The notes: generated by a model not told the origin, from the letters alone. Shown: positions 14,989 to 27,567, numbered from the stretch's first letter. The stretch is 64,000 nt of DNA from Cellulomonas xylanilytica (GCF_007989805.1 NZ_BJUB01000003.1:1-64000); one strand, 5' to 3'. Made by a program: numbers and translations.

Positions 14989-17900
14989 TCAGCGGGTGCT
15001 GACCGGCGCGCTCGTGCTCGGGCTCACGTTCGCGGCGTCGCTCGGGACGAACGTCGCCGTGTACGTGTGCCGGCCCGACGGGACGGTCCCGATCGCGATG
15101 CCGAGCACCACGTTCAGGCGCTTGACCACCGTCGTGCCCTCCCGGATCTCGACCGTGCCCGACGGCACCCGCCCGTTGTCGGTCGCGACCGTCACGAACG
15201 CGACCGACGGGATGAACAGGAACCCGCGGGTGACCGACAGCCCGGTCGTCGTGGTGACCTTCTCGACGACCACCGTCACCGCGTCCGACTCGGACCCGGA
15301 CACGGTGTCGTCCCCGGCGAACCGGGCGACCACGTCGTAGCTGCCGGCCGGCGTGGACGACGGGAGCCGCAGGGTCGCCGTGCCGCCCCGGAGCGACGCC
15401 GTGCCGAGCACGGTGTCTCCGGCGACGAACTCGACGGTCCCTGCCACGGCCACGTCGGCCGTCACCGTGGCGGTCAGGGTGACCCGCGACGACGAGCCGA
15501 ACACCTGGCTCGACGGCGCTGCCGTCAGCGTGGTGGTCGACGACGGGGTGCCCGCCTCGACGGTGAGCGGGAGCGTCACCGTGGTGTTGCTCGGGCTCGC
15601 CACGAGCGTGAGCGTGTGAGCCCCTGCGCTCGTGCCCGCCGGGATCGTCACCGAGACGTCGGCGTTGCCGCCGCTGACCGGTGCGGTGCCGATGGACGTC
15701 CCGTCGAGCCGGACGTCGAGGCTGGCGTTCTGCGGCGAGCCGATGCTCGTCAGGTCCAGCTTGGTGACCGGGAACGCCAGCGTGTCACCCGCGGTGACCG
15801 TCGACGGGACCGTCGGCACCCCGACCGCCTGGCGGGCGTAGTCCGGGGCCAGCCCGGGGTGCGTCTGCAGGTAGGCGATCCAGCCGTCGCGGTCGACGAG
15901 CCCCGAGTCCTGCTGGTCCGTGCTCTGCGTGAACACCCGGAAGTTGTCCCCACCGGTGAGCAGGAACGAGAAGGTGCCCACCCGGTAGCTCGCGGCCGGG
16001 TCGATCGGTGCACCGTCCACGGTGATCGACGTGATGTGCGACCCCAGAGGTGCGGCGGCGTCGTACGTGTACGTCACGTTGTCCGACAGCCCGAGCTGCA
16101 GGTACGACCGGCTCGGGACCGTCCCGTCGGGGAGCGTCTGCCACTGCTGCTCGAGCATCGTCTTGAACTGCGCGCCCGTCAGTGACGTGGTCCACAGGTT
16201 GTTGGCGAACGGCAGGACGCCGTTGGCCTCGGCCGTCGTCACGACGCCGTCCGGCGCGTAGTACAGCTCGTCGCGCAGGCCGCCGGGGTTGACCACCCCG
16301 ATCTCGGCACCGCCGAGCTGCTCCGGGGCCAGCGTGTCCCGCAGGGCGTTCGCCACGAGGTCACCCAGGGTGGACTCGCTCGCCCGGTCGTCGCGGGCGG
16401 TGGCGGGCGCCGTGTAGCCGGTGGGCCCGTAGGTGCCGCCGGTGAACGCGGTCGTGATGTCGCCCACGACGGAGCCGACCGGGACCGCGCCGACCTCCTT
16501 CGCGTACGCCAGGGCCGCCTGGACGATGGTGTTCACCTCGGCCACGCGCGGGTACGTCGCGACCAGCTGAGCCGCGAACGCCGCCTCGTTCTGCGCCGGG
16601 GTGTTGCCGGCGACGACCGGTGCGACCAGGCGCGGGACGTTCTGCTGGGTGTGTGCGACGACCTCACCGCTGGCCGGGTCGAACGTCAGGACGACCTTGC
16701 CGATGAACTCGCCGTAGCTTCCCGTCTGCACGACCGGGCGCGTCGCGCCGGCCTCGCCGGGGACCGGCGCCTCCCACGCGTACTGCTGGTGCGTGTGGCC
16801 GGTGAAGATCGCGTCGACGGCCGCTGCGGTCTCCTCGACGATCTTGGTGAACGCGCCACCCTCGGCGAGCTCCTCCTCGAGCGTGCCGCCCGGCAGACCC
16901 TCGCCTGCGCCCTCGTGGTAGCTGGCGACGAGCACGTCGGCCTCGCCGTTGGACTCGTCCCCGTCGCTCAGCTGCGCGGCGACGCGGTTCACGGCGTCGA
17001 CCGGGTCGCCGAACTCGATCTGGGTGATGCCGCCGGGCGTGACCAGCGAGGGGGTCTCCTCGGTGACCGCGCCGATGACACCGACGGAGACGCCGGCCAT
17101 GTCGAGGATCGCGTACTCCGGCAGCGCCGGCGTCGTCGTCCCCGTGAGGTAGACGTTCGCGCCCAGGTAGTCCCACTCGGCGTTGGTGCCGCCGGCGATG
17201 ACCCGGTCGGTGAGGTCCTGGAACCCCTTGTCGAACTCGTGGTTGCCCACGGCCGACGCGTTGAGCTCCAGGGCGTTCAGCACGTCGATCGTCGGCTGGT
17301 CGTCCTGGACGGCCGAGGCGAACAGCGAGGCGCTGATGTTGTCACCGGCCGAGATGAACGCGACCGGGCCGCCGGCCGCGATGGCGGCCGCCTTCTCCTT
17401 CTCGACGGTGCCCGCGAACTTCACGGTGTTGGCGTCGATGCGGCCGTGGAAGTCGTTGATGTCGAGCAACGTCAGGTCGACCGGCACGGCCGCACCCTCG
17501 ACCAGCCCGACGACCACCGGGTCGTGGTCGGAGGAGCGGTACACGTCCGGCGCGTAGAAGAGCGTGCCGTGGTAGTTGTACCGGTCGTACTCCAGGGCGA
17601 TGGCCTCTTCGGCGTTGATCTCCCAGATGTCGGCGCCGGTGGCGCGCTGCATGGCTGCCTCGTTGAGCAGCACGTGGTCCAGCGAGCCCGACAGGCCGCT
17701 GAACGAGTACGAGAACTGGCCGTCGGCGAGCGCCGTGGCGGCGTCGGTGTACCCGGCGTCATACAGCGTCTGCAGGGGGTCCTCGAGCGTGTACGCGTTG
17801 AAGTCACCGACCAGCGCGACCGCCTCGGCGTCGCCCTGGACCGTCGGGACCCAGTCGCGCAGCGCGGTGGCCTGCCGGACCCGGGACTCGTTCGAGGCGC

Positions 17901-19944
17901 CCTGGCCGTCGCCCGCGTCGGCGTCGCCGGGCCACGGGCCCGCCGATCCCTTGGACTTGAAGTGGTTCACCGCGACGAAGAACGGCTCGCCGCCACCGAC
18001 CGGCGTGAACACCTGGCCGATGGGCTCGCGGGCGTTGCCGAACGCCTGGTCGTCGCCGCTCTGGTCGCCCAGCGCACGCGACTGGCCCGTCCGCTCGACG
18101 GCGGCGGGCTTGTAGATCAGCGCGTTGGTGATGACGTCCTGCCCGGCGGCCGGCGGCAGCTCCGCCGACGACGGGACGAACGCCCAGACGTCGGAGCCTG
18201 CCGCGGCGTTGAGCGCGTCGACCAGCGTGCCGAGCGCCTCGTCGGCGACCCCGTCCACGCGCGCCGAGTTCTCGATCTCGAGCAGCCCGACGACGTCCGC
18301 GTCGAGCGCGTTGATCGCGGCCACGATCTTGTCCTGCTGGCGCTGCAGGTCGTCCGGGTCCCAGGCGCCACGCGGGTCGCAGCCGCCGTTGACCGTGACG
18401 GGGTCACCGGTGCGGTCCTTGAAGGACGTGCAGCCGGCGGTCGTCGCGCCGAGGGTGGTGAAGTAGTTGAGGACGTTGAACGACGCGACCTCGAGGTCGC
18501 CGCCGACGGCCGACGGGGCTGCCGTGCGGTCGTTCTCGAACGTCACCGACGCCGGCCCGGGGGCCGTGGGGTTCAGCTTCCACACGTTGTTGCGGAAGTC
18601 GACGACCACGGGCGCGGTGATGGTCGCGGCCGCACCCACCCGGACGGGGTTGGCGAGGGACACGTAGGGCGGGGTGAGGCCGGAGTTCGCCGCCGTGAGG
18701 AAGTTGGTGGACGACCCGTCGTCCAGGACCACTCCGCGCGCCGCGTTGTCCGCCGCGGCGGCAGCCGCCTCCGCGGAGCCGGGGCGCCCGACCTCGGTGG
18801 GCTGCAGGAGCGGCAGCGTGCCGGCCGCGAGGCCGACCTCGCCGTACTGGTTGGTGGAGAACGTGTTCGTGATCGTGAGGTCGCCGGTCGGCTGGAACAG
18901 CATCGACTCCAGCGCCTCGCGCGCGGCGTCCGTCGTGGGCCACGACGCGGACACCGGGGTCACCGGGTCGGCCGCGGGCAGGTCGACCAGGTCGGCCGTC
19001 GACGCCACCGTGATCTCGGTGAGGCCGTTGAACTCGGAGACCGCGCCGGTCACGCGCACGTGGTCACCGACGGCCACGGCACCGGCCGTCGCCGACGAGA
19101 ACACGAAGACCGCGTCGGAGGCGCCCGGCGTCGCGTCGGTCGCGCCGCCCGTCCCGGGCGTCTGGATGACGTACCCGTTGAGGCCGCCCGTCGGGTACGC
19201 CGCCGTGACGACGCCCTCGGTGGTGACGGTCTGCCCGGCCAGCGGAGACGTCGCGCCCGCGCCCTGGACCTCGGCGATCGTGGCGGCGACGGGGGTCGGG
19301 TCCACGGGTCCGCTGCCGGCGACGCCCGGGGTCGGGGTCGCGCCGGCGAAGTCGGCCGCGTTGCTCGCGGTGTTGGTCAGCGTGGCGTTGCGCGTCACGG
19401 CCTGGGTGTTCGAGGCGCCGAGGGCGGGCCCGCTGCCCGCGTACCCGGATGCGGTCGCGCCGTACCCGACGAGGTCGACGACGGGGTCGAGAGCCGCGCA
19501 CTCGACGCCTCCGCACGCGAGGGCGGTGGTCGAGGAGACGAGGGCGACCTTGCCGGCCGTCCCGCTCATCGGGATCGTGCCGGTGACGTTCCCGGTCACG
19601 GGCGTCGTCCCGCCGGCACCCGCCGCCTCCACGACGACGTAGGCGGCGCCGGGCGCGATCACGCCCGTCAGCGGCGTCGTCTGCCAGGTCGCGCCCGCGG
19701 CGGACGCGTACTGCACGGACCACCCGGTGACGTCCACGGGGGCCGGGCTCGCGTTCACCAGCTCGACGAAGTCGTTGGTGTAGGTGGCGCCGCTGTTGCC
19801 GCCGCCGCCGTACACCTCGTTGATCAGGACGCGTGGCGTGGTGCCGACCGCGGCCTGCGCAGCGCCCGCCGTGATCACACCGCCCGTCAGGGCGAGAGCG
19901 AGGGCTGCGACGCCCCCGCTGATCGACTTCATCGCAGGACGCAC
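14989..19944 (-). CDS. Secreted ExeM/NucH-type nuclease fused to 5'-nucleotidase
   Basis: Predicted extracellular phosphate/nucleoside scavenger of 1651 residues. A signal peptide ends near AGAAQA/A (residue 33). A lamin-tail domain follows (VLINEVYGGGGNSG to about residue 140). An OB-fold-like segment precedes an endonuclease/exonuclease/phosphatase domain at about 483-811 (FNVLNYF, LLEIEN, VNHFKSKGS, LVGDFNAY, SDHDPVV). A UshA-type 5'-nucleotidase spans about 831-1340 (DINDFHGRID, AVGNHEFDKG, GHTHQQY). Two Ig-like repeats end the protein. No LPXTG anchor is seen. The GTG at 19944 was chosen because AAGGAG lies 8 bases upstream; the ATG at 19932 is too far. Together the domains could degrade DNA to nucleosides and phosphate. 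Confidence 0.88.
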   Translation of the reverse strand: MRPAMKSISGGVAALALALTGGVITAGAAQAAVGTTPRVLINEVYGGGGNSGATYTNDFVELVNASPAPVDVTGWSVQYASAAGATWQTTPLTGVIAPGAAYVVVEAAGAGGTTPVTGNVTGTIPMSGTAGKVALVSSTTALACGGVECAALDPVVDLVGYGATASGYAGSGPALGASNTQAVTRNATLTNTASNAADFAGATPTPGVAGSGPVDPTPVAATIAEVQGAGATSPLAGQTVTTEGVVTAAYPTGGLNGYVIQTPGTGGATDATPGASDAVFVFSSATAGAVAVGDHVRVTGAVSEFNGLTEITVASTADLVDLPAADPVTPVSASWPTTDAAREALESMLFQPTGDLTITNTFSTNQYGEVGLAAGTLPLLQPTEVGRPGSAEAAAAAADNAARGVVLDDGSSTNFLTAANSGLTPPYVSLANPVRVGAAATITAPVVVDFRNNVWKLNPTAPGPASVTFENDRTAAPSAVGGDLEVASFNVLNYFTTLGATTAGCTSFKDRTGDPVTVNGGCDPRGAWDPDDLQRQQDKIVAAINALDADVVGLLEIENSARVDGVADEALGTLVDALNAAAGSDVWAFVPSSAELPPAAGQDVITNALIYKPAAVERTGQSRALGDQSGDDQAFGNAREPIGQVFTPVGGGEPFFVAVNHFKSKGSAGPWPGDADAGDGQGASNESRVRQATALRDWVPTVQGDAEAVALVGDFNAYTLEDPLQTLYDAGYTDAATALADGQFSYSFSGLSGSLDHVLLNEAAMQRATGADIWEINAEEAIALEYDRYNYHGTLFYAPDVYRSSDHDPVVVGLVEGAAVPVDLTLLDINDFHGRIDANTVKFAGTVEKEKAAAIAAGGPVAFISAGDNISASLFASAVQDDQPTIDVLNALELNASAVGNHEFDKGFQDLTDRVIAGGTNAEWDYLGANVYLTGTTTPALPEYAILDMAGVSVGVIGAVTEETPSLVTPGGITQIEFGDPVDAVNRVAAQLSDGDESNGEADVLVASYHEGAGEGLPGGTLEEELAEGGAFTKIVEETAAAVDAIFTGHTHQQYAWEAPVPGEAGATRPVVQTGSYGEFIGKVVLTFDPASGEVVAHTQQNVPRLVAPVVAGNTPAQNEAAFAAQLVATYPRVAEVNTIVQAALAYAKEVGAVPVGSVVGDITTAFTGGTYGPTGYTAPATARDDRASESTLGDLVANALRDTLAPEQLGGAEIGVVNPGGLRDELYYAPDGVVTTAEANGVLPFANNLWTTSLTGAQFKTMLEQQWQTLPDGTVPSRSYLQLGLSDNVTYTYDAAAPLGSHITSITVDGAPIDPAASYRVGTFSFLLTGGDNFRVFTQSTDQQDSGLVDRDGWIAYLQTHPGLAPDYARQAVGVPTVPSTVTAGDTLAFPVTKLDLTSIGSPQNASLDVRLDGTSIGTAPVSGGNADVSVTIPAGTSAGAHTLTLVASPSNTTVTLPLTVEAGTPSSTTTLTAAPSSQVFGSSSRVTLTATVTADVAVAGTVEFVAGDTVLGTASLRGGTATLRLPSSTPAGSYDVVARFAGDDTVSGSESDAVTVVVEKVTTTTGLSVTRGFLFIPSVAFVTVATDNGRVPSGTVEIREGTTVVKRLNVVLGIAIGTVPSGRHTYTATFVPSDAANVSPSTSAPVSTR

Positions 19945-19998
19945 GTCGAGCTCTCCTTCGTCGGAAACGCAAAGTGGCCGCTCGTGACGGCCTGGACA

Positions 19999-20054
19999 AC
20001 TGTCGCGGTTCGTCCGGATAGAGGCAACTACTACCTGGTAACTATTGAGTGAAC
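19999..20054 (-). promoter_or_regulatory. Promoter of the nuclease/nucleotidase gene with direct-repeat operator
   Basis: On the minus strand TTGCCT (20022-20027) and GACAGT (19999-20004) are 17 bases apart. Immediately upstream and overlapping the -35 are three GTT-led units, GTTCACT, GTTACCA and GTTGCCT, at spacings of 12 and 14 bases (20023-20054). The area is AT-rich against its surroundings and also contains the short palindrome TACC-A-GGTA. Actinobacterial PhoP binds GTTCACC direct repeats, usually 11 bases apart, so phosphate control is plausible but the spacing is imperfect. Confidence 0.35.
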
Positions 20055-20080
20055 ACATCCGATGATTTGTCCGGGTACGA

Positions 20081-20117
20081 CGCAGCCCTCGCCGACCACG
20101 GGTCGACGAGGGCTGCG
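20081..20117 (-). terminator. Hairpin terminator after pheT
   Basis: CGCAGCCCTCG (20081-20091) and CGAGGGCTGCG (20107-20117) form a perfect 11-base-pair stem with a 15-base loop, 8 bases beyond the pheT stop. It ends the pheST transcript before the promoter region of the nuclease gene. Confidence 0.75.
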
Positions 20118-20125
20118 GACCGGCC

Positions 20126-22695
20126 TCAGGCGCGCAACGACGCCCCGAACCGGCGATGGGCCTCCGCCACGATCGACTCCCGCACGGCCGCCGCCTCCTG
20201 CGCGGTCAGGGTCCGGTCGGCGGCGCGCAGCCGCAGCGCGAACGCCAGCGACTTGTGGTCCTCGCCGACCTGCGGGCCCGTGTACACGTCGAACAGCCGG
20301 ACCTCCTCGACGACGTCGCCGACCGGGCTGCCGGCAGCACCGACCCGGACCGCGTCGAGCACGTCGGCCGCCGGGACCTCGGACGGGACGACGAGGGCGA
20401 CGTCCTCCTTGTTCACGGGGAACGTCGAGACCGGCACCGCCTGCACGGGCTCGGGTGACGCCGCGGCGAGCACCACGTCGAGGTCCAGCTCGAACGCGGC
20501 GGCACGTGCCGGCAGGCCGAGCGCCGTCACGACGTTCGGGTGCAGCTCGCCCGCGTGGCCCGCGAGGGTGCCGTCCGCCGTGCTCAGACGCGCGCACCGG
20601 CCCGGGTGCCAGGGCGCGTGGTCGGCGTCCGCGGACACGACGAGCTCCACCCCGACGACCTCCGCGACGAGCAGCGCGGCCGCGATCGCGTCGGAGTGGT
20701 CGACCCGGCGCCCCGGTCCCCACCAGCCTGCGGGCTCGCGCAGGCCGGCGAGGACCCCCGCGACCCGCCGCGGCTGCGGCGGCACGGCGGCGTCGATCGC
20801 CGCGAGCTCCTCGTCGGACGGGCGGACCCCTCCGGGCAGGCGCGGGGCCACGGGTGCACCCGGTTCCGGTCGCGTGACCAGGCCCAGCTCGAAGATCGCC
20901 ACGTCGCTCTCGCCCCGGCTCACGTTGCGCCGGGCCGTGTCGAGCAGCGTGACCAGCAGGTTGGTCCGCAGGTACGGCTGCTCGTCGGAGAGCGGGTTGA
21001 CCAGCCGCACGGCACGACGGCGGGCGTCGTCCGCGGGCAGGTGCAGCGCGTCGAGCTGGTCCGTCCCGACGAACGGGTAGCTGAGCACCTCGACGAGACC
21101 CGCCTCGGCCAGGGCCCGGGCGATCGAGCGCCGGGCACGCTGGCCGTCGGTGAGGCCCGTCCCGGCGGGCGCGACGGGCAGCGTCGACGGGATCGCGTCG
21201 TACCCGCGCAGGCGGGCCACCTCCTCGACCAGGTCCACCCCGGCGACGAGGTCGGGTCGCCACGACGGCGGCGTCACCGTGATCGCGTCGGCGCCGGCGT
21301 CGGCGACCTCGCAGCCGATCGACCGCAGCGTCGCGCGCACCTCGTCGGCCGAGAACGGCAGGCCGACGAGCCGGGTCGGCAGGTCGAGAGCCAGCTCGAA
21401 CGACGCGACGGGAACGCGGCGGTCGACGTCGGTCAGCGGCCCGGCGACGCCACCGCCGTGCTCGACCAGGAGCGCGACCGCGCGTGCGACCGCCACCGGC
21501 GGCAGCTGGGGGTCGGCGCCACGCTCGAACCGCTTCGCCGCCTCGCTGGGCAGCTTGTGCCGACGTGCCGTGCGCGCGACCGTGATCGGGTCGAAGTGAG
21601 CGGCCTCGACGAGCAGGTCGGTCGTCGTCGCGCTCACCTCGGTGTCCCCCCCACCCATCACGGCCGCGAGCCCGATGGGCCGCGCACCGCGCACCCCGTC
21701 CGGGCTGTCGGTGATGAGCAGGTCCTCCGGGTCCAGCGCACGGTCGACGTCGTCGAGGGTCCGGATCCGCTCGCCGGGGTTGGCCCGTCGCACGACGATC
21801 GGCTCGGCCAGGTGCGCCAGGTCGTACGCGTGCAGCGGCTGGCCCAGGTCGAGCATGACGTAGTTCGTGACGTCGACGGCGAGGCTGATGGGCCGCATGC
21901 CCGCCTGCTGCAGCCGACGCTGCATCCACGCGGGCGACGGGTCGTTCGCCCGCACCCCGCGGACGACCTGCGCGACGAAGCGGTCCGCCCCGGGCACCCC
22001 GTGGATGGGCGCCGCGTCGTCGATCTCGACCGCGAAGCCGCCGCCGGCGGGACGCTCGTCGCCCGAGGGCAGGCCGTGGTCGGTGAACGCGGCGCCGGTC
22101 GACAGCCCGTACTCGCGGGCGACACCGCGCATCGAGAAGCAGTACCCACGGTCGGGGGTCACGTTGATCTCGAGGACCTCCTCGCCGAGACCGAGGAGGT
22201 CGCGCGCGTCCGTGCCGACCGGAGCGTCCAGCCCGAGCTCGGACAGCACGATGATCCCCGCGTGGTCCTCGCCCAGGCCGAGCTCGCGCGCCGAGCAGAT
22301 CATGCCGTCGGACACGTGCCCGTACGTCTTGCGCGACGCGATGGGGAACGGCCCGGGCAGCACCGCACCCGGCAGCGCGACGACGACGCGGTCGCCGACG
22401 ACGAAGTTGTGCGCGCCGCAGACGATGCCTCGTGGTTGGCTGCGGCCCTCCACAGCGGGCTCGTTGTGCTCCGGACCCACGTCGACCCGGCACCAGTTGA
22501 TCGTCTTGCCGTTCTTCTGCGGCTCCGGCGACAGCTCCACCACCTCGCCGACGACCAGCGGACCGGTCACGGCGGCGGCGTGGATCGCCTCCTCCTCGAG
22601 GCCGACGCGGACGAGGTCCACCGCCAGCTGCTCGGCGGTGAGTCCCGCAGGGAGCTCGACGTGCTCGGCGAGCCACGTCAGGGGGATGCGCGGCA

Positions 22696-22696
<1 letters not shown>
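20126..22696 (-). CDS. pheT: Phenylalanyl-tRNA synthetase beta subunit
   Basis: Beta chain of the (alpha-beta)2 enzyme, with editing and tRNA anticodon-interacting parts. The 856 residues show the tRNA-binding EMAP-like domain near residues 40-150 (VVGEVVELSPEP), the B5 region with LRGYDAIPSTLP, and a C-terminal ferredoxin-fold anticodon-binding domain ending in EAHRRFGASLRA. The ATG at 22696 shares one base with the pheS stop (TGATG), so the two chains are coupled for equal synthesis. A longer open frame upstream is the pheS shadow and was rejected. Confidence 0.97.
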
Positions 22697-23904
<1,208 letters not shown>

Positions 23905-23914
23905 TCAGTGGCGC

Positions 23915-23930
23915 GGCCCGGGAACGGGCC
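23915..23930. terminator. GC-rich hairpin between thpR and pheS
   Basis: GGCCCG and CGGGCC enclose a 4-base loop, and the flanks GGGCCCGGG allow alternative pairing. It lies about 70 bases downstream of the thpR stop and could end the tsnR-thpR transcript. It lacks a T tract, so the role is uncertain. Confidence 0.35.
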
Positions 23931-23998
23931 CGGGAAATCGGCGACCGCCGGCCGCCTGCGCACGCGCTGTCATGGTCGCCATGATGCCACGGCCCGCG

Positions 23999-24646
23999 CT
24001 ATCGCCCGAGCGCAAAGCGCTGCACCCGCTCGTACAGCGGTCCCCCGCCGCGACCCGCACCCGGCTGCGACGAGACGAGGGTCAGCTCGTCGACGAGCCA
24101 GCGCGGACCCTCGTAGACAGCCAGGGCGCGCACGAGGCTCGCCGCGACGTCCTCGTCCTCCGGGCCCGACCCGTGCAGGTCCGGCCGCTGCCCCGGCCGG
24201 TCCGGTCGCGACGAGCGCCGTCGCGGTGGCCGGCTCCCCGGACGCACCCGCCCGACGGTGAGGTGCGGACGGTCGCGCGGCCGGTTGTCGGTCACGCCGA
24301 CCGCCGCCTCCCCCGCCTCGACGCACCCGCGCGTCACCGCACGCTGCGTCTCCACGTCGCCACCGACACCCACCCACAGCGTCCGGTGCGAGAACACACC
24401 TGCGCCGCGCAGGGCCAGCTCGTACGGCTCGACCCCGACGGCGAGCTCCGCCAGGTCGGCCGCCAGGGCCGGGACCGCGCCGTCCGGGACGTCGCCGTAG
24501 AACGCCACGGTGAGGTGCCACGTCTCCCGGGCGGACCAGCGCACCGCCGACGAGGAACCGGCCGGCGCACCGCGCACGGAGGCGAGCGCAAGGTCGAGGT
24601 GGTCGAGGACGTCCTCGGTCGGCCACACCGCCGTGAACAGCCTCAT
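23999..24646 (-). CDS. thpR: RNA 2',3'-cyclic phosphodiesterase (LigT/ThpR, 2H family)
   Basis: 2H phosphoesterase of 215 residues that opens 2',3'-cyclic phosphate RNA ends. Both HxTx motifs are present: HLTVAF near residue 43 and HLTVGR near residue 127. An Arg/Pro-rich insert of about 25 residues follows the second motif, making it somewhat longer than usual. The ATG at 24646 lies 10 bases after the methyltransferase stop. Pairing with an RNA methyltransferase suggests a joint RNA-maintenance transcript. Confidence 0.85.
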   Translation of the reverse strand: MRLFTAVWPTEDVLDHLDLALASVRGAPAGSSSAVRWSARETWHLTVAFYGDVPDGAVPALAADLAELAVGVEPYELALRGAGVFSHRTLWVGVGGDVETQRAVTRGCVEAGEAAVGVTDNRPRDRPHLTVGRVRPGSRPPRRRSSRPDRPGQRPDLHGSGPEDEDVAASLVRALAVYEGPRWLVDELTLVSSQPGAGRGGGPLYERVQRFALGR

Positions 24647-24656
24647 CGCTGGCCCG

Positions 24657-25475
24657 TCATCGCTGGGCCCGCGAGCTGGCGTACAGACAGACCGTCGCCG
24701 CCGTCGCGAGGTTGAGCGACTCCGCCCGCCCGCGGATGGGTACCCGCACGACGGCGTCCGCCAGCGCGCGGTCCTCGTCGCGCAGACCCCACGCCTCGTT
24801 CCCGAACAGCCAGGCCGTCGGCCGCGCGAGGTCGGGCACACCGTCCGGGGCCCGACCGGCGACGTCGAGCAGGTCGTCGAGGTCGTGCTCACCCGCGCCG
24901 TCGGCCGCGAGCACCGCCAGCCCCGCGGACCGCAGTGCGGTGACCGCCGCCGCCAGGTCGGCGCCGGTGACGACCGGCAGGTGGAAGAGGGAACCGGCCG
25001 TGGACCGGACGACCTTCGGGTTGTGCACGTCGACGCTCTCCGCGGTGAGCAGCGCGGCATCGGCACCCGCGGCGTCGGCGGCCCGGATGACCGTCCCGGC
25101 GTTGCCGGGGTCCCGCACGTTCGCCAGCACGGCGACCAGCCGGGGGCCGACCAGCTCGGACAGCGTGTGAGACATCAGCGACGCCACCGCCACGACCTGC
25201 TGCGCGTCCGGGCTCATGGCGTCGAGCACCTCGACCGTCCCGACCGACACGCGGATGCCCCGCTGGTGAGCACGGTCCACGATCTCCGCGTAGCGCTCCG
25301 CCGCCTCGACGGTCACGTACACGTCGTGCACCTCGGCGGCGAGCACCGCCTCACGGACCGACTGCGGCCCCTCCACCAGGAACCGACCCGCCCGCCTCCG
25401 GGCAGAGCCGCTGGTGAGGGACCGGACCGCCTTCACCCGCTCGGCCCGCGGGTTGGTCAGGGTGGGTTCGCTCAC
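24657..25475 (-). CDS. TrmH/SpoU-family RNA 2'-O-methyltransferase
   Basis: SPOUT-fold, SAM-dependent methyltransferase of 272 residues. An N-terminal substrate-binding domain (FLVEGPQSVREA) precedes the trefoil-knot motifs NVRDPGNAGTVIRAADAAG, LFGNEAWGL and VRVPIRGRAESLNLATAA. Members methylate 23S rRNA or tRNA ribose; the exact site cannot be told. It lies between rplT and pheS, as the homologous gene does in mycobacteria. The GTG start at 25475 is the first in frame and has only a weak ribosome site. Confidence 0.9.
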   Translation of the reverse strand: MSEPTLTNPRAERVKAVRSLTSGSARRRAGRFLVEGPQSVREAVLAAEVHDVYVTVEAAERYAEIVDRAHQRGIRVSVGTVEVLDAMSPDAQQVVAVASLMSHTLSELVGPRLVAVLANVRDPGNAGTVIRAADAAGADAALLTAESVDVHNPKVVRSTAGSLFHLPVVTGADLAAAVTALRSAGLAVLAADGAGEHDLDDLLDVAGRAPDGVPDLARPTAWLFGNEAWGLRDEDRALADAVVRVPIRGRAESLNLATAATVCLYASSRAQR

Positions 25476-25568
25476 CGGGACATCATCGCGTGCCCGCGGA
25501 CGCGACCGCGTCCATCAACGTGCGCCGGGACGGGTCGAGCAGCGCCCGGAGCACAGCGAGCACGTCGA

Positions 25569-25598
25569 AGCCCCCGCGAGCCAGTGGCTCCGGGGGCT
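25569..25598 (-). terminator. Terminator of the infC-rpmI-rplT operon, first hairpin
   Basis: AGCCCCCG and CGGGGGCT close an inner GAGCC/GGCTC stem with a three-base loop, about 75-100 bases after the rplT stop. This is a strong nested hairpin typical of ribosomal-protein operons. Confidence 0.7.
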
Positions 25599-25609
25599 CC
25601 GGGTTCACC

Positions 25610-25656
25610 GAGCCACCGCCCGGCCCCGCGGCGAGGCGGGTCGGGCGGTCGGGCTC
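25610..25656 (-). terminator. Terminator of the infC-rpmI-rplT operon, second hairpin
   Basis: GAGCC-ACCGCCCG (25610-25622) pairs with CGGGCGGT-CG-GGCTC (about 25642-25656) with a two-base bulge. It lies directly after rplT and before the other hairpin, so transcripts meet it first. Confidence 0.5.
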
Positions 25657-25671
25657 AGCAGCGAACGAGGG

Positions 25672-26055
25672 TCACGCAGCCTTCGGCGCGTTGACGTCCT
25701 CGGGCAGCGCGGCCTTGGCGGCCTGGACGAGCGTCGCGAACGTCGCGGCGTCGTTCACGGCCAGGTCGGCCAGCACGCGGCGGTCCACCTCGATGCCGGC
25801 GAGCTTGAGGCCCTGGATCAGGCGGTTGTAGGTCAGACCCTGCTCGCGGGACGCAGCGTTGATGCGCTGGATCCACAGCTTGCGGAAGTCCTGCTTGCGC
25901 ACCTTGCGGTCGCGGTACGCGTAGACGAGGGAGTGGGTGACCTGCTCCTTCGCCTTCCGGTACAGGCGCGACCGCTGACCGCGGTAGCCCGCAGCGCGCT
26001 CGAGGGTTGTACGGCGCTTCTTCTGGGCGTTGACCGCCCGCTTCACGCGTGCCAC
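25672..26055 (-). CDS. rplT: 50S ribosomal protein L20
   Basis: rRNA-binding protein needed early in 50S assembly. Length is 127 residues. The N-terminal [20 protein letters not shown] and [17 protein letters not shown] segments are characteristic, as is [23 protein letters not shown] start. It is the third gene of the infC-rpmI-rplT operon, 63 bases after rpmI. Confidence 0.98.
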   Translation of the reverse strand: MARVKRAVNAQKKRRTTLERAAGYRGQRSRLYRKAKEQVTHSLVYAYRDRKVRKQDFRKLWIQRINAASREQGLTYNRLIQGLKLAGIEVDRRVLADLAVNDAATFATLVQAAKAALPEDVNAPKAA

Positions 26056-26118
26056 GTGATGCTCCTTGCTTGTCTCAGGCTCGGGCCGGGTGACCGGGGC
26101 GCAGCAGCGCCCCCGGGG

Positions 26119-26313
26119 TCACTTGCCGAGCAGCTTCTTGATACGGGGGGCGTCGGCAGGGGAGACGACGAGGTCGCCGGCGATGCGGCGGGTGCGGCGG
26201 CTCGACTTGTGCTCGAGCAGGTGGCGACCGCCGGCCTGCTCGCGCATGACCTTGCCGGTCCCGGTGACCCGGAAGCGCTTCTTGGCACCGGAGTGCGTCT
26301 TGTTCTTCGGCAT
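26119..26313 (-). CDS. rpmI: 50S ribosomal protein L35
   Basis: Small basic ribosomal protein of 64 residues beginning [20 protein letters not shown] and ending RIKKLLGK, both diagnostic. The ATG at 26313 is preceded by AAGGAG, and this start was chosen over an 11-codon upstream extension that has no similarity to L35. It lies between infC and rplT. Confidence 0.98.
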   Translation of the reverse strand: MPKNKTHSGAKKRFRVTGTGKVMREQAGGRHLLEHKSSRRTRRIAGDLVVSPADAPRIKKLLGK

Positions 26314-26406
26314 GGCTGCCGTGTCTCCTTGTCCTTCACATCGCACGGGTTCGTACGACTCGTCTGGTGCGGTCCGACCGGAGGCCGGTCCGTCCGTTCG
26401 TGCGGG

Positions 26407-27522
<1,116 letters not shown>

Positions 27523-27567
27523 GTGGTGCTCCTCAGGTTCGTCGTCGGTGACCGCCGGGAACGAGGA

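Noticed and set aside
16651..20052. Open plus-strand frame of over 1100 codons
   Set aside because: It is exactly antisense to the nuclease/nucleotidase gene, is Arg/Val/Asp-biased with no recognisable domain, and is explained by high GC content.
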